Source of the DNA: SHAN690 sp038131955
Lineage (GTDB): Bacteria > Bacteroidota > Bacteroidia > Flavobacteriales_G > Salibacteraceae
Assembly (NCBI GenBank): GCA_038131955.1
Contig: JAYPQK010000003.1
Coordinates: 14,139-78,138, forward strand
Direction of reading: 5' to 3'
DNA length: 64,000 nucleotides
Positions within the stretch are counted from its first letter, which is position 1; each line of letters begins with the position of its first letter. Shown here piece by piece: positions 38,103-49,201 of the stretch. Under the pieces are notes generated by a model. That model worked only from the letters and a program-made list of their open reading frames with translations, was not told where the DNA came from and made no database searches. Both the position numbers and the translations under genes were made by a program.

Positions 38103-38862
38103 ATACACAAAAGAGAAGTTCATAAAGGAGTTCAATGAGCGGGGTTACGTTATCATGAATGACGTCCTGTCTGAGTCATTCATTCAACGAGCATTGGTTG
38201 AATTGGAGCAAGCACTGGAAAAGGAAGTGGAATACATGGGCACAAAGGATTACCGGTTTTACGGCTATGTGCTCTCCAATGCAAAGTATGGAGGAGCGTT
38301 TCTAGAGCTTTTTGAGAACGAAAAGGTAATCAACCCAATGGATTGGGTCCTTGGTGAGAACAGCATTATCTATTCCTATACATCTTCTTCAATGCCTCCG
38401 TCACAAGGAAATGACTCCAGTCATGTTCATGTAGACTGCCCGATATACCTTGATGATTATGTGCTTCGAATGGGAGTATTGCTTCCATTGGTTGACTTTA
38501 CCCTCGAACACGGGGCTACATACTTCCTCGAAGGCAGTCAAATGCAGGAGGAGATGCCGGATGAAAGGTATTTTTATTCGAATGCAAAGCGCCTGATGAT
38601 TAAAGCAGGGTCCGGATTTTTCTTCAATACACGCCTTTGGCACGCCGGTGGAAAAAACCAATCGGATGAATGGCGCCACGCCCTTACCATAAACGTGTGC
38701 CGTCCTTGGATGAAGCAGTACATTGATACACCCCGATTACTCAAAGACCTTGATTTGAGCGGCTATTCCGACAAGGTTCGCCAAAAACTCGGGTTCTACA
38801 GCCAACCACCCACTTCCTACGAGGAGTACTACGACACTGATCGCAAACGACTTTTCATCTAA
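38095..38862 (+). CDS. Phytanoyl-CoA dioxygenase (PhyH) family protein
   Basis: Fe(II)/2-oxoglutarate-dependent hydroxylase, 255 aa, intact. The double-stranded beta-helix keeps the iron site: SSHVHVDCPIYLDDYVLR (His and Asp) and NTRLWHAGGKNQSD (second His), followed by an Arg for 2-oxoglutarate. In a glycan locus it may hydroxylate a sugar or an acyl substituent, but that is inference. It overlaps the WbqC-like gene by 8 bp. It is one of the few unbroken genes in this stretch. Confidence 0.85.
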   Translation: MAEYTKEKFIKEFNERGYVIMNDVLSESFIQRALVELEQALEKEVEYMGTKDYRFYGYVLSNAKYGGAFLELFENEKVINPMDWVLGENSIIYSYTSSSMPPSQGNDSSHVHVDCPIYLDDYVLRMGVLLPLVDFTLEHGATYFLEGSQMQEEMPDERYFYSNAKRLMIKAGSGFFFNTRLWHAGGKNQSDEWRHALTINVCRPWMKQYIDTPRLLKDLDLSGYSDKVRQKLGFYSQPPTSYEEYYDTDRKRLFI

Positions 38863-38985
38863 GCCGCGGCGATCGCTACCATTAGCCATATAGGTATCGA
38901 CCAGAGATCCGAATGGGAGGGTGCGTTAACGATCCCGCATACCGTTTATCAAAGTTGGGATTACTGTCGTGCCTTACAACATTCT

Positions 38986-39861
38986 GTGGATGCTGACATT
39001 CGCTTGATCGTGGCGCGAGATGATGCATCAGATTCGGCTGTGGTTTGTACCTATACCACCCGCAGCAAGGACGGGGTTTTCATTGACGTTTACTCTCCCT
39101 ACGGCTTTGGCGGGATTTACGCCTTTGGAGCAAAAGAAGGTTGTGCAAGCCTAATCGATGAGGTGCGTACCCATTTGATTGAAGAGTGTGCTGTGACTTC
39201 TTTTTTGATGGGGCATCCGCTAATGGGTCCGGATCATGATTTGTTTGAAGGCCATCGAACGGCCTACCTAATGCACATTGGTAATCTTGATGATGCCTGG
39301 AGCGGAATGCGTCCCAACTACCGCAATGAGATAATGAAACTTGAGAAGGATGGGGATCACGAGGTAATATTCGACAAGAGCAGGCTTGTCCCGGCGCTGA
39401 TGGACTTGTATTTTGAAACACTTGAACGAGTTGGCGCCTCAAACACATACTACTTTAGTAAGACAACGCTCGGCCTACTTATGCAAAGTGATACATGCAC
39501 ACTGGTAGGAGTGGATGTTAAAGGAAAGATACCAGCTGTCATTATGCTATTGAATAATCACTATTGTGCGGAATACTTTATCAATGCGAGCGATACGGAT
39601 GGTCGACTGTATACCAAAAAACAGCTCATCTGGGAAGGTGTTAAGAAACTTCATGACCGTGGATGTAGTACCTTCAACCTTGGGGGTGGAGCACAAGAAG
39701 GTGATTTTCTGGAGTCGTTCAAACGAAGGTTTGGAGGAGAGAAGAGGGTCATACCTTTATGGAAGGATATCCTGATGTCCGGGCGCTATCAGGAGTTGTG
39801 TGAAACGTATGATGCTGCCCCATCATCTGCGGATTACTTTCCAGCCTATTGGAAGAAATAA
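38986..39861 (+). CDS. FemAB/GNAT-like acyltransferase, start uncertain
   Basis: 291 aa from GTG 38986. The same frame is open upstream to the PhyH stop and reads HIGIDQRSEWEGALTIP, so the native protein is about 35 residues longer and its start codon was lost or altered. It resembles the BioF2-like/FemAB group used for aminoacyl or acyl transfer. Visible features: YSPYGFGGIYAFG, MRPNYRNEIMKLEKDGDHEV and the C-terminal GCSTFNLGGGAQEGDFLESF with FKRRFGG. It may acylate an amino sugar made by the aminotransferase upstream. Confidence 0.75.
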   Translation: MDADIRLIVARDDASDSAVVCTYTTRSKDGVFIDVYSPYGFGGIYAFGAKEGCASLIDEVRTHLIEECAVTSFLMGHPLMGPDHDLFEGHRTAYLMHIGNLDDAWSGMRPNYRNEIMKLEKDGDHEVIFDKSRLVPALMDLYFETLERVGASNTYYFSKTTLGLLMQSDTCTLVGVDVKGKIPAVIMLLNNHYCAEYFINASDTDGRLYTKKQLIWEGVKKLHDRGCSTFNLGGGAQEGDFLESFKRRFGGEKRVIPLWKDILMSGRYQELCETYDAAPSSADYFPAYWKK

Positions 39862-39864
39862 CAT

Positions 39865-40491
39865 ATGGCTAACTACGAAAACATTAAAAAGGCACTACGA
39901 GAAGCGACTTAAGGAGTTTGGTCCGAATGCACGAGGTATGGATTGGCCGAATGAGGAAGACCTGTCCAGCGCTTTCAGGTATTGAGCAGCATTGTTTCAA
40001 CCGATGAACCTGTATCTCTTTTGGATATGGGTTGTGAGCGTTGGTCTTTTGATCGACTACCGGCATAAGGGAAGGATATCGAATATTCGATATCGAGGAA
40101 TCGATATATCTGAGGATATGATCGAGGTCGCAAAGTCCATCCAGACATGGATTTTGTGGCTCAGGATGTTTTGAAAGATCCGTTAACAACTGGAAGCGTA
40201 GATTACATTGTTATGAATGGCGTGCTTACGGAGAAACAGGACATGACCCAGCAGGAGATGGTTTCTTTTGCTGAAGCGCTGTTGGAACACCTATTCGGTG
40301 TATGCAAAAAAGGGCTGTCCTTCAACGTGATGAGTTCACATGTCGACTGGACGCGAGAGGATTTGTTTCACTGGCCACTGGATGAGATTGTAGGATTCCT
40401 GGTTCGGTCGTGTTCACGACACATTCGCATTTATATGGACTACGGACTGTATGAGTACACCGTTCACGTTAAGAAAGAACCGGATATATGA
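39865..40491 (+). pseudogene. SAM-dependent methyltransferase, frameshifted
   Basis: Starts MANYENIKKAL. Breaks near 39890 and 39975 hide the SAM motif (SLLDMGCE), and another lies near 40065. After that the frame gives YRGIDISEDMIEVAKS, DFVAQDVLKDPLTTGSVDYI and a C-terminus ending TVHVKKEPDI (to 40491). About 209 aa restored, class I Rossmann methyltransferase. The substrate is unknown, probably a sugar in this locus. Its stop overlaps the next start (ATGA). Confidence 0.72.
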
Positions 40492-40953
40492 CCGTTAGAG
40501 AAATAACTACTGAAGAAGCACACGTGTATGTGGAACATCTCGAGCACCTCATACGTGAGACGATTTCGTTACCACCCGAGGCAATCGATTATTTTGCGGA
40601 GCAATGGACATCTGAGTCCATTAACGAAAAGCTTGAACGTTGGGTATTTCTCATTGCCGAAGATGAGGGAGCAGAATAGTCAGATTAGTCCTCGGTACAC
40701 CACCGGAAGGGGCGTAGCAACAATCATCTGGGTGCTGGTAGATCCTTGCAAGCAACGAAGGGGAGTAGGCGGACAACTATTCCGCGCCGCCTGTGCATTC
40801 CCCAGGAGCGTGGTGCACATAAAATTAAACTCACCGTGCCGGACAAGGAAACGGTGGGCTTTACGAAAACAAGGAATGACCCTCGAGGGAGTGCACCCGT
40901 ATCATTGGTGGAACCATGATTTTTGGTCGATGGGTATCCAAATAAATAAATAA
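40488..40953 (+). pseudogene. GNAT N-acetyltransferase, one frameshift
   Basis: The first part reads MTVREITTEEAHVYVEHLEH and ENPS-like acidic sequence up to FLIAEDEGAE, then stops at 40679. In another frame WVLVDPCKQRRGVGGQLFRA holds the acetyl-CoA-binding motif (QRRGVGG), and the end reads KRWALRKQGMTLEGVHPYHW. About 155 aa restored; the break is near 40675-40690. Could N-acetylate an amino sugar. Confidence 0.75.
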
Positions 40954-40956
40954 GGT

Positions 40957-41887
40957 ATGAAGTGGGAGAAAATAGGACTAGTCTTTAATCTTGAAGTGCA
41001 TAAGCCCCATTGGCTTCGTTCTCACGCTATGACACCAACACCGATTGTATTGGATGAGGTAATCCGTGTTTACTTTACGGGAAGGGATCAGCATGGAGAA
41101 AGTAAGATTTCATTTGTGGATTTTGATAAGGAAGATCCTTCAAAGCTCTTGTATGTGCATGATAAACCCATCATGGATATTGGAAGGATGGGAATGTTTG
41201 ATGATTGCGGTACAATTTGTACTTGTGCGGTATCTGATGGAAAAGATATTCTCCTTTACTATACAGCCTACAGCATAAGTTACAAGGTGCCTTATAAAAA
41301 TGCAATTGGCTTGGGTATCAGTAAGGATGGCGGGGCGACATTTGAAAGAGCGTTCGACGGTCCCGTTTTAGATCGAAGCAAGGTTGAACCATATTTTGTT
41401 ATTTCACCTTGGGTAATTAGAACTGATGGCATTTGGCATATGTGGTATGCATCTGCAACGGATTGGATCATGGTTAATGATAAGCCGGAGTCCGTTTATC
41501 ATATCAAATATGCATGGTCGGAAAATGGAAGGGACTGGCAACGTGAAAACACCTCGTGCATATTACCCGTGAAGGATACCGAAGCGAATGCTCGACCAAC
41601 CGTATTAGTGGAGGATGGAAAATTTAAAATGTGGTTTACGCATCGTGGTTCTTCGGACTTTCGAGATGGTTCGGACAGCTATCGTTTGGGCTACGCAGAA
41701 GCACCTTATCGGATCAACAAACTGGACTAGGTTAGATGACGCATCTGAAGTCAAACTTGGACGAGACTCATACGATAAAACCATGCAAGCATATCCTGCA
41801 ATTCTAATGATGAATGGAAAGAAACATCTTTACTACAATGGTAATGGTTTTGGCGCAAGCGGTTTCTGTTTAGCACAAGAACGTTGA
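40957..41887 (+). pseudogene. Five-bladed beta-propeller, glycosidase-like, one frameshift
   Basis: Resembles the GH43/GH32/GH130-type propeller proteins found in O-antigen loci. Opening MKWEKIGLVFNLEVHKPHWL, then repeated blades with paired aromatic-Asp patterns: VIRVYFTGRDQHGESKISFV, ILLYYTAYSISYKVPYKNAI and IWHMWYASATDW. The frame breaks near 41720; the last blade (MNGKKHLYYNGNGFGASGF) runs to 41887. About 310 aa. No signal peptide, so it acts in the cytosol, where it may be a transferase or phosphorylase and not a hydrolase. Confidence 0.7.
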
Positions 41888-41909
41888 ATGAATCGTGGAA
41901 AATGATTTG

Positions 41910-42817
41910 ATGGTGTCAGTGTGTTGCGTGGTATTTAATCACCGCGATTACATAGGAGAAGCACTAGATAGTTTCGTTAAGCAGGAGACTAACTTTAAGT
42001 TTGAAGTTCTGGTTCATGACGATGCTTCCACTGACGGCAGCTCTGAGGTAATCAGCGCATATGCAAGACGATATCCTGACATTGTGAAGCCTATTTTGCA
42101 ATCGGAGAACCAGTGGATGAGAAACACTCGGAACCCCCTAATTCACGAGCTGTTTCCACGAGCTCGTGGAAAGTACATTGCTCTATGTGAAGGAGATGAT
42201 TATTGGACAGAGAAGGATAAGCTAAAGATTCAGGTAGAATTTCTCGAAACATGCCCCGAATATTCTATTTGCTTTCATAATACGTTTCAAGGCCATGTTG
42301 TTGAGAAGTCTAGACTCTATTCGTTTGACTCAGACAATGAAGTGTCGCTTATTGATGCTTTCAATCATCCAATTGGACATACTTCTTCACTCGTGTTTAG
42401 AAGAGAACTTGGATTTCCCAAAGCCTTGATTGAAAAAACGAACATTGGTGATTGGCCCTTGAAACTTCATATGTTAATGAGGGGTAAAGGATTTTACTTT
42501 TCAAAGCCTATGAGTTTTTACCGGATCCACGGCACATCAGTTTATGGGGCTAATCACGCTCTGCGTCAGATAATGACTAGTATAGAAACTTACCCACTAT
42601 TTCTGCAGGAATATGGATATTCTTCTGCGATTAAATTGAAATCAAAGCTGCGTATTCACACATGACCGATAAGGCAATATTAATTTCTTTGCAAGGACGT
42701 AATATTGTTGGTTTCTTGCGTGCATTATATTGGAGTTTTCGCATATTGCCCCGTTCAAATCCAAGGAGAGTGATACTACATATCCTTCGTCTTCAAAGAA
42801 TAGGGTTTGATCGATGA
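41910..42817 (+). pseudogene. GT2 family glycosyltransferase, frameshift near the C-terminus
   Basis: GT-A fold: MVSVCCVVFNHRDYIGEALD, FEVLVHDDASTDGSSEVIS and CEGDDYWTEKDKLKIQVEFL (metal-binding DDY). The open frame ends at 42665, but after an indel near 42655 a further 50 residues (ISLQGRNIVGFLRALYWSFR) continue to 42817, giving about 302 aa. ATG 41910 is preferred; a GTG 15 bp upstream is also in frame. Confidence 0.85.
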
Positions 42818-42854
42818 TGCCTAACATCCTGCCTATGAAAGAAGAATGCGATAT

Positions 42855-43588
42855 ATGAGAACTTTACTTAGACATTTATTGGGAGATTACTCGACGGTCG
42901 GCCTATCGAATAAACAAACAAGACATTCATGGATCAAAATGAATCTCTTGCAATACCGTCCGATGAGTCAATATTAGATGCAGGCGCAGGTGAATGTCAG
43001 TTTGCTCAGTACTGTTCTCATCTAAATTATTCATCTCAGGATTTTAGTCAATACAATGGGGAGGGCGATGGTAAAGGCATACAAACGGGGGAATGGAATA
43101 CTTCATCCATTGATATTGTTTCAGATATTACAAGTATACCAGTGAAGGAAGGGGCTTTTGACAATGTGCTTTGTACAGAAGTCTTAGAGCATGTTCCGGA
43201 TCCAGTTGCAGCCCTAAAGGAGCTCGTGAGAGTATTAAAGCCAGGAGGACGCCTGATTGTAACCGTTCCTTTTGCGTCATTGACCCACTTCAGTCCATAC
43301 CATTTTGCATCTGGTTTGAATACCCATTTCTTTACTCACTGGTCGAAAGTGCTGAGTCTCGAATTACAGGAGTTTCTCCAAAATGGCAATTCTTTTGAGT
43401 TTTTAGCTCAAGAGGCGATCTACTCAGAAAATGTTTCTAGACAGTACAATGGTCCTCACACTCCATTGAAAGTCAAGCTGGCAAAGAGGGTTTTCCTAGC
43501 ATGGTTAAAGAAGGCCTCGAGCGATGCTTCAGGCTCTAAAGAACTCTTGGCTTTTGGGATTCATTTCGTAGGTCGAAAGAAACAATGA
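42855..43588 (+). pseudogene. Class I SAM methyltransferase, one frameshift
   Basis: MRTLLRHLLGDYSTVGLSNK from ATG 42855 is followed by an indel near 42950. The remaining frame has the SAM motif ESILDAGAGECQFAQYCSHL, then NVLCTEVLEHVPDPVAALKE and RVLKPGGRLIVTVPFASLTH. About 244 aa, ending FGIHFVGRKKQ. UbiE/Methyltransf_11 type; glycan methylation is likely but unproven. Its stop overlaps the next start (ATGA at 43585). Confidence 0.83.
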
Positions 43589-44504
43589 TTCTAATTCGTC
43601 TTCAAGGGGGATTAGGAAAACCAAATGTTTCAATACGCATTTGCACGTTACTTGGCGATTGAAAGAAATGATGACTTAATGGTTGATTTGAGTCTTTTAA
43701 ATCCATCAGATTTTAATGATAATACCGTAAAACGAGAATTTGAACTTTACAGGGCATTTGGAATTGAGGCAGAAGTTGCTAGTAAGGAATTAATAGAAAA
43801 ATTCAACGGTAAGCCACATCCCAGTTTCAGGGAGAGACTGACTTATTGGATTCGTAGAAAACTGGGTAGATATCCATTGTTTATTCAAAGCGGTCACGAG
43901 GGTGTTGATGCATCGAGGATACCTGGACAAGATGTTTGTTTGGTTGGGGAGGTTTCAGAGTTATACACATATTCAGAGCATTGACAAAACCATTCGTCGG
44001 GAATTCGATCTTGACCGATTGCCTGTTGGAGATGAAACCAAACGCTGGTTGGCTGGGCTCAAAGACACATGTACGGTCTCAATCCACGTAAGACGTGGCG
44101 ACTATGTTGCGCATCCTGTTTATAGTAAGATACTCGGAGGGTTGAATCTCGACTATTATCGGAGTTGTGTCAATAGGATTGAAGGCCTATTAACCAATGC
44201 GGTCATCAGGTATGTGGTTGTATCCGATGACATCGAGTGGTGCAAACGAAATCTGGACTGGCTTACCAATGTTCATTTTCAGGATAATAGCTTCAATGAT
44301 TTATCTCATTTATCAGATCTTTACTTGTTAGCGTCGACCGATCATTCGATAATTTCAAATAGTACCTTCGGATGGTGGGGAGGATTTTTGGGGCATGAAA
44401 ACCGAACTGTATGTGCCCCGAAACGTTGGTCCAAGGATGTCGCACATTCCCCACCAGGACTGATACCGAATTCATGGATCTTGGTGGAAAATGATTTTGA
44501 TTGA
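43585..44504 (+). pseudogene. GT11 alpha-1,2-fucosyltransferase-like, frameshifted
   Basis: Starts MILIRLQGGLG; one A too many in GGAAAACC (43617-43624) hides the family motif GNQMFQYAFARYLA. A second break lies near 43965. The later part carries the GDP-fucose motif VSIHVRRGDYVAHPVYSKIL and the C-terminal ISNSTFGWWGGFLG. About 306 aa restored, the usual length. Would add fucose or a related sugar to the repeat unit. The extra base in a homopolymer points to sequence error. Confidence 0.85.
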
Positions 44505-44522
44505 AAATTAGAGCTTTTAGGA

Positions 44523-45676
44523 ATGCGCATACTTATGTTTTCCGATCAGTATGGGTCCTTGACAACAACCTTCATCAGAAATGAGGTCAATTTTTTAGTG
44601 TATAGGCATGACTTTTACTATTTGTCTGGAGAAGCAACAAGACCTGTTCCACCTCCTGGTGAGCATATAGAACTTCCGTTCAGAACTAACCGTTTGGTTG
44701 AGCGAATTAGATGGGGCCTTTGGAAGCGAGATTTAGTGTGTAGTTTTCGAAATAGAGGTTATTCCTCACGTCTCTCAAATATTATCGATGAAGTTGATCC
44801 GGATATTATTCACTGTCAGTTTGGGTATGAAGCTCTAAAACTTCTTCAAAATCTTCCAGCTAGTATTAAAGTTCCTATTATCGTTCATTTTCATGGTTAT
44901 GATGCATCGGAGATGCTTTTGAAGTCGAGCTATGTAAATGCATACCGATCAATTCTTCAGAATAATAAACGCATCTCCATTATTACTGTTTCGAGTTATA
45001 TGATGCATAGACTCAATTCAGCTGGAATTCGCTCTAAATACAGGTTTGTTCTAAGATGTGGAATTGATATTGAGAAGTTTAGTCTTGGTGTGAAGGGACC
45101 ATCGGGGCCTAAGGTTTTCCTACAAGTGTCTTCTCTGTCTGAGAAAAAAGGACATGAAATTACTTTACGTGCTATCAAATGTTTGGCCGAAAACGATCCC
45201 GAATATTTTGGTCGCGTGAAGTTTGTTTTCACCGGTGGAGGTATTAGAAGGCAGGTATTACAGCAATTGGCCCGAGATTATGGAATCGAGCAAATTGTTG
45301 AGTTTATTGGAGATAGAAGTACTGAAGAAGTTGCAGGCCTATTACATGAAGCGGATTATTTCCTTCATCCTAGCATTACAGCAAAGAATGGTGATCAGGA
45401 AGGTATACCTACCGCCATCATGGAAGCTATGGCAGTAGGTCTGCCGATAGTTTCAACTAAACATGCAGGAATCCCTGAATTAGTCGAACACGGAGTCAAT
45501 GGGCTCTTGTCCAATGAGAAGGACGTTGAAGGGCTGGCTAGAGGAATATGCATGATATTCTTAGTTGGGATGTGTTAGAAATCAACCGAGATAAGGTAAA
45601 AGAGGAATATAATCTAGAGAAGCACAATCATTCTTTAGAGTCTATTTACCAAACTCTCATTTCTGAATCTGAGTGA
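44523..45676 (+). pseudogene. GT4 family glycosyltransferase, frameshift near the end
   Basis: MRILMFSDQYGSLTTTFIRN opens a nearly complete GT4. Motifs: HCQFGYEALKLL, VPIIVHFHGYDASEML, second-domain FLQVSSLSEKKGHEITLRAI and GIPTAIMEAMAVGLPIVSTK. The frame stops at 45578, but after an indel near 45555 the family tail ILSWDVLEINRDKVKEEYNL continues to 45676 (about 384 aa in all). Confidence 0.87.
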
Positions 45677-45696
45677 AGTTTGAAAAAGAAAGATTG

Positions 45697-46777
45697 ATGA
45701 AAGTATCTATTTGCATTGGAACGCGTCCGAACATGATTAAAGTTACCCAGTTTAAGAGACTGCAGTCAGAGTTTCCGAATATTGATGTTGAGTTGATTCA
45801 TACGGGTCAGCACTTTGATCACAAAATGGCCAACATCTTTTTTGAGCAGTTCGATATGTTCCCAGATCATCGTATCACCTTGGCGGCGAAGGATTCAGCT
45901 GGTCAAATTGGCGAGATGATGATGAAATTGAGTTCCCATTTCGCACAATCAAAGCCGGACATAGTGCTAGTTCCAGGAGATGTGAATTCTACATTGGCAG
46001 CAGCGCTCACTGCATATAAGTTGTCTATTCCCGTTGGACACATTGAAAGTGGGCTTCGAAGTTTTGATCGAACCATGCCTGAGGAGTTGAACCGTATTCT
46101 CACAGATGAGATATCGGATATATTTTTTGTAACAGAACAGAGCGGAATGGAGAATCTCAAGTCAGAGGGGAAGCCGGGCTCAGAATTCATTTTGTTGGGA
46201 ACACGATGATAGACACACTTGTGAGTTTCGATAGTAAAATTGAAGAGTCCTCCATTCTCCGTGACCTTGAGCTTGAAAAGAAATCATATGCACTATTGAC
46301 CTTTCATCGTCCTTCAAATGTTGATACTTATGAATCTCAGGTCAAGCTTTTATCATTGATAAGAGGTCTTGCCTCCCGAGTTCAATGCGTCTTTCCTGTG
46401 CACCCAAGAACACGGCAGGCCTTGGAGAAGTCAGACTTATGGAATGAACTAACGAGGATTAAGAACCTTATTACTACACAACCTTTAGGTTACTTTGAGT
46501 TTCAAAAGCTGGTAAAATACTCTACTATTGTTGTTACCGATAGTGGAGGTATACAAGAAGAAACGACATTTAGACATGTACCCTGTATCACCTTGCGCCC
46601 AAACACTGAGCGACCAGTGACTACCACCTTGGGGACCAATGTTCTATTACCTTTTGAACATGATGTAGTCCTCGAACAGCTTGAGCATGTCGAGGATTTA
46701 AAAGCTCGTGCGTCGATTCCGATCTTTGGGATGGTCAATCTTCCTACCGAATTCTGAAGGTGCTTCAAGGTGTTTAA
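45697..46777 (+). pseudogene. wecB: UDP-N-acetylglucosamine 2-epimerase (WecB family), two frameshifts
   Basis: Converts UDP-GlcNAc to UDP-ManNAc. MKVSICIGTRPNMIKVTQF, then HTGQHFDHKMANIFFEQFD, LVPGDVNSTLAAALTAYKL and VGHIESGLRSFDRTMPEELN. A break near 46195 hides VGNTMIDTL. The second part has TFHRPSNVDTYESQ and VVTDSGGIQEETTFRHVPC. A further break near 46725 moves the true end WDGQSSYRILKVL to the stop at 46777. About 360 aa, normal length. I start at ATG 45697; a GTG at 45673 is in frame. Confidence 0.88.
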
Positions 46778-47908
46778 AGCGGCAAAATCTCACTGGTATC
46801 TCGTTTTTAATAATTCCTATTCTGGAATTATCAAAAGTCAAGTCATCGATCGAATTAGGTTTGTGCAATCCGAAAGTGAGGAACGGTTTATCGTCATAGT
46901 AATTGTTTCTCCTAGAATTTGGTTTTGTCAAATGGAATTGTTCAAATCAAGTTCATCCACAGATGTATTGGTCTTGCCGTCTATTGGAAGTCTGAGGTAC
47001 TGGAAGTTGAATGTTTTTGTGCTCTACATTTGTTCTATCCTTTACAAGCCGAGGTCTATTATTTGTCGCTCTATGTTTGCTACCTCGATGGGTCTAGCAC
47101 TTAAAAGATTAGGGAGGGTTTCGCACGTAGTTCATGACGGGAGAGGAGCTGAGTTTGCTGAATGGAGTGAGTACTTGTCGAAAGACGGCAGCCCTTTCTC
47201 ATTAGCTTATATTAAAGAACTTGAGCGTAATGCTGTACTTGCTTCTGATGCTCAATTTTCAGTATCAAAAGAGTTAGTTAAATACTGGAATGAACACTAC
47301 AATTACAAAGGCAATCCAGTTGTTATTCCTTGTACGGTTAACCCTGCTAGCATTGATAGTCAAACAGGGTCTAGTGTTTCTAGAGATGATATTGGCTTTA
47401 GTCAAGAAGATGTTGTGCTATTAAGCTCCTTGTCTAAATCGGATTGGCAGTCTTTGGAAGGAATTGAAGAGGGCATTAGGAAGTTACTAGATTTGAACCT
47501 AGTGTCAAATTACTTGTTCTAACAAATCAAGATTTACCGGCGAATTGGAAGAATGGTTATAACTCTAGAATATATAAAACCTGGCTTCGACCTAATCAAG
47601 TGATGGCATATTACAGATTGTGCGATTATGGGTTGCTTCTGAGAGAGAAATCAATAACGAACAAGGTTGCCTCGCCTGTGAAATTTGCAGAGTATCTCTA
47701 CGCTGGATTAAGGGTCCTGATATCACCTGAAATTGGTGACTACAGTGAGATGGTGTCTTATTATAATCTTGGACATGTAGTCAATTCTGCCAAAGAATTG
47801 ACGAGCCTTGAACTCAATTGGAGTTCCGAGCAAGAACGAGGCTTGCATCGCTTTGCACTGGATAATCTCTCATTTGAAAATAGAGTTGACGACTTCAAGG
47901 GGCGATAA
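46770..47908 (+). pseudogene. GT4-like glycosyltransferase, frameshifted
   Basis: First part (to 47522): HWYLVFNNSYSGIIKSQV, VSHVVHDGRGAEFAEWSEYL and NAVLASDAQFSVSKELVKYW. After an indel near 47510 the second Rossmann domain reads KLLVLTNQDLPANWKNGYNS and, from 47600, MAYYRLCDYGLLLREKSITN with KFAEYLYAGLRVLISPEIGD. About 375 aa. The 'DYGLLLRE..ITNKVASPVKFAEYL' order is typical of a GT4 subgroup in O-antigen loci. 47909-48089 contains a broken tail and no other gene. Confidence 0.75.
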
Positions 47909-48089
47909 TTTAATCGTGACGATAAGCAGAAGTTCCTGGATAGAATTGCTCTGGCTTTTCTTCATCAAGATTTGTATATAGCTATATCTTAGTGAGTTTT
48001 GGAACGATAGATTATGTTGATTTGAGATATGTGCGATTAGGAATTTTCCCATTTTCAGGATTCAAGCTAAAAAGAACTGAGTTAATCGT

Positions 48090-49121
48090 ATGAGGAATTA
48101 TGGACTAGATGTAATTCGAGCGATTTCGATCTGGATGGTGTTGATCATGCACATGGGAGTCAACCCAGTATGGTTACGTCCATACGGACTAGGAGGTTAT
48201 GGAGTTGAGGTGTTCTTCGTTTTAAGCGGATTTCTAATAGGGGGACTGTTATTTCGTTCCTTAAAGAAAGAGAATTCGGTTCGTTCAATAGCGCGGTTTT
48301 GGGTGAGGAGATGGTTCCGGATATTGCCGTTGTATTATTTATGTCTTTCACTTAAGTATTTTATCGTTGGGCCTTCAATAGGGAAAAACATCCTTTACTA
48401 TGTTTTCTTTTTACAGAATCATCTTTATGGAGTTCAATTCTACTCGATTACATGGAGTCTAGTAATTGAGGAGTGGTTTTATATTTTCATACCTCTTTCA
48501 TAGCGGGTGCTCTTTACTTTACTCGCGGAAAGACCAAAAAAGATGCTGGGATCCATGATACTCTTAATTGTCTGTGTCCTAATCCTTAGAAGCCTATACG
48601 TGATTGAAACTAATACTGGTTTTTATGGTGTTTATGGAAATGTTCCTATGCGGTTCGATTCTCTGTTTATCGGAGTCATTTTGGCCTATGTGAAAAGTGA
48701 AATGACCCCTTTCTATGAGAAGTTGAGAAATCTTAGATCGTTGAGTATTGCCTTGACTCTAATTGCTGCGGTCGTCATTGTCAATGGGCTAGCTAATATG
48801 TACGATTTAGTTTTATTTCAGAGATTTAGTCAGACGGTTGGCTTTTCTTTTCTAAGCGTTTTAATTGCCTTGATAATACCTTTTACCGAATCTATCACTA
48901 TTCCAAGGCAGAATTTATGGAGTGCAAGACTGTATCGAGCCCTAACATGGACTAGTCTTTTGACCTACGGGTTATATCTCTTTCATCCTTTGGTTTTTGA
49001 ATTGTTTGGGCCATTTGTTTCAGGGCATTTTCCTTATTGGATGAATGACATTTTACTAATAGCTACTACTTATTTAGTTGCCTGGTTGGCGTACATTGGC
49101 TTTGAACGCCAATCTTATTGA
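48090..49121 (+). pseudogene. Acyltransferase 3 (OafA-like) membrane protein, in-frame stop
   Basis: O-acetylates glycans at the membrane. MRNYGLDVIRAISIWMVLIM with the catalytic-type His in LIMHMGVN, then GYGVEVFFVLSGFLIGGLLF and WSLVIEEWFYIFIPLS. A TAG at 48501-48503 interrupts, and the same frame continues to 49121 with the remaining helices. Without that stop the protein is 343 aa with about ten helices, complete. A single substitution would restore it. Confidence 0.83.
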
Positions 49122-49201
49122 TAAGGGATCGATTAACACAGGGCAGGATGAATAAAGGGAAATATGAAGCTTAAGAAGATCCTTAGAATGCGAGAGGTCA
49201 A

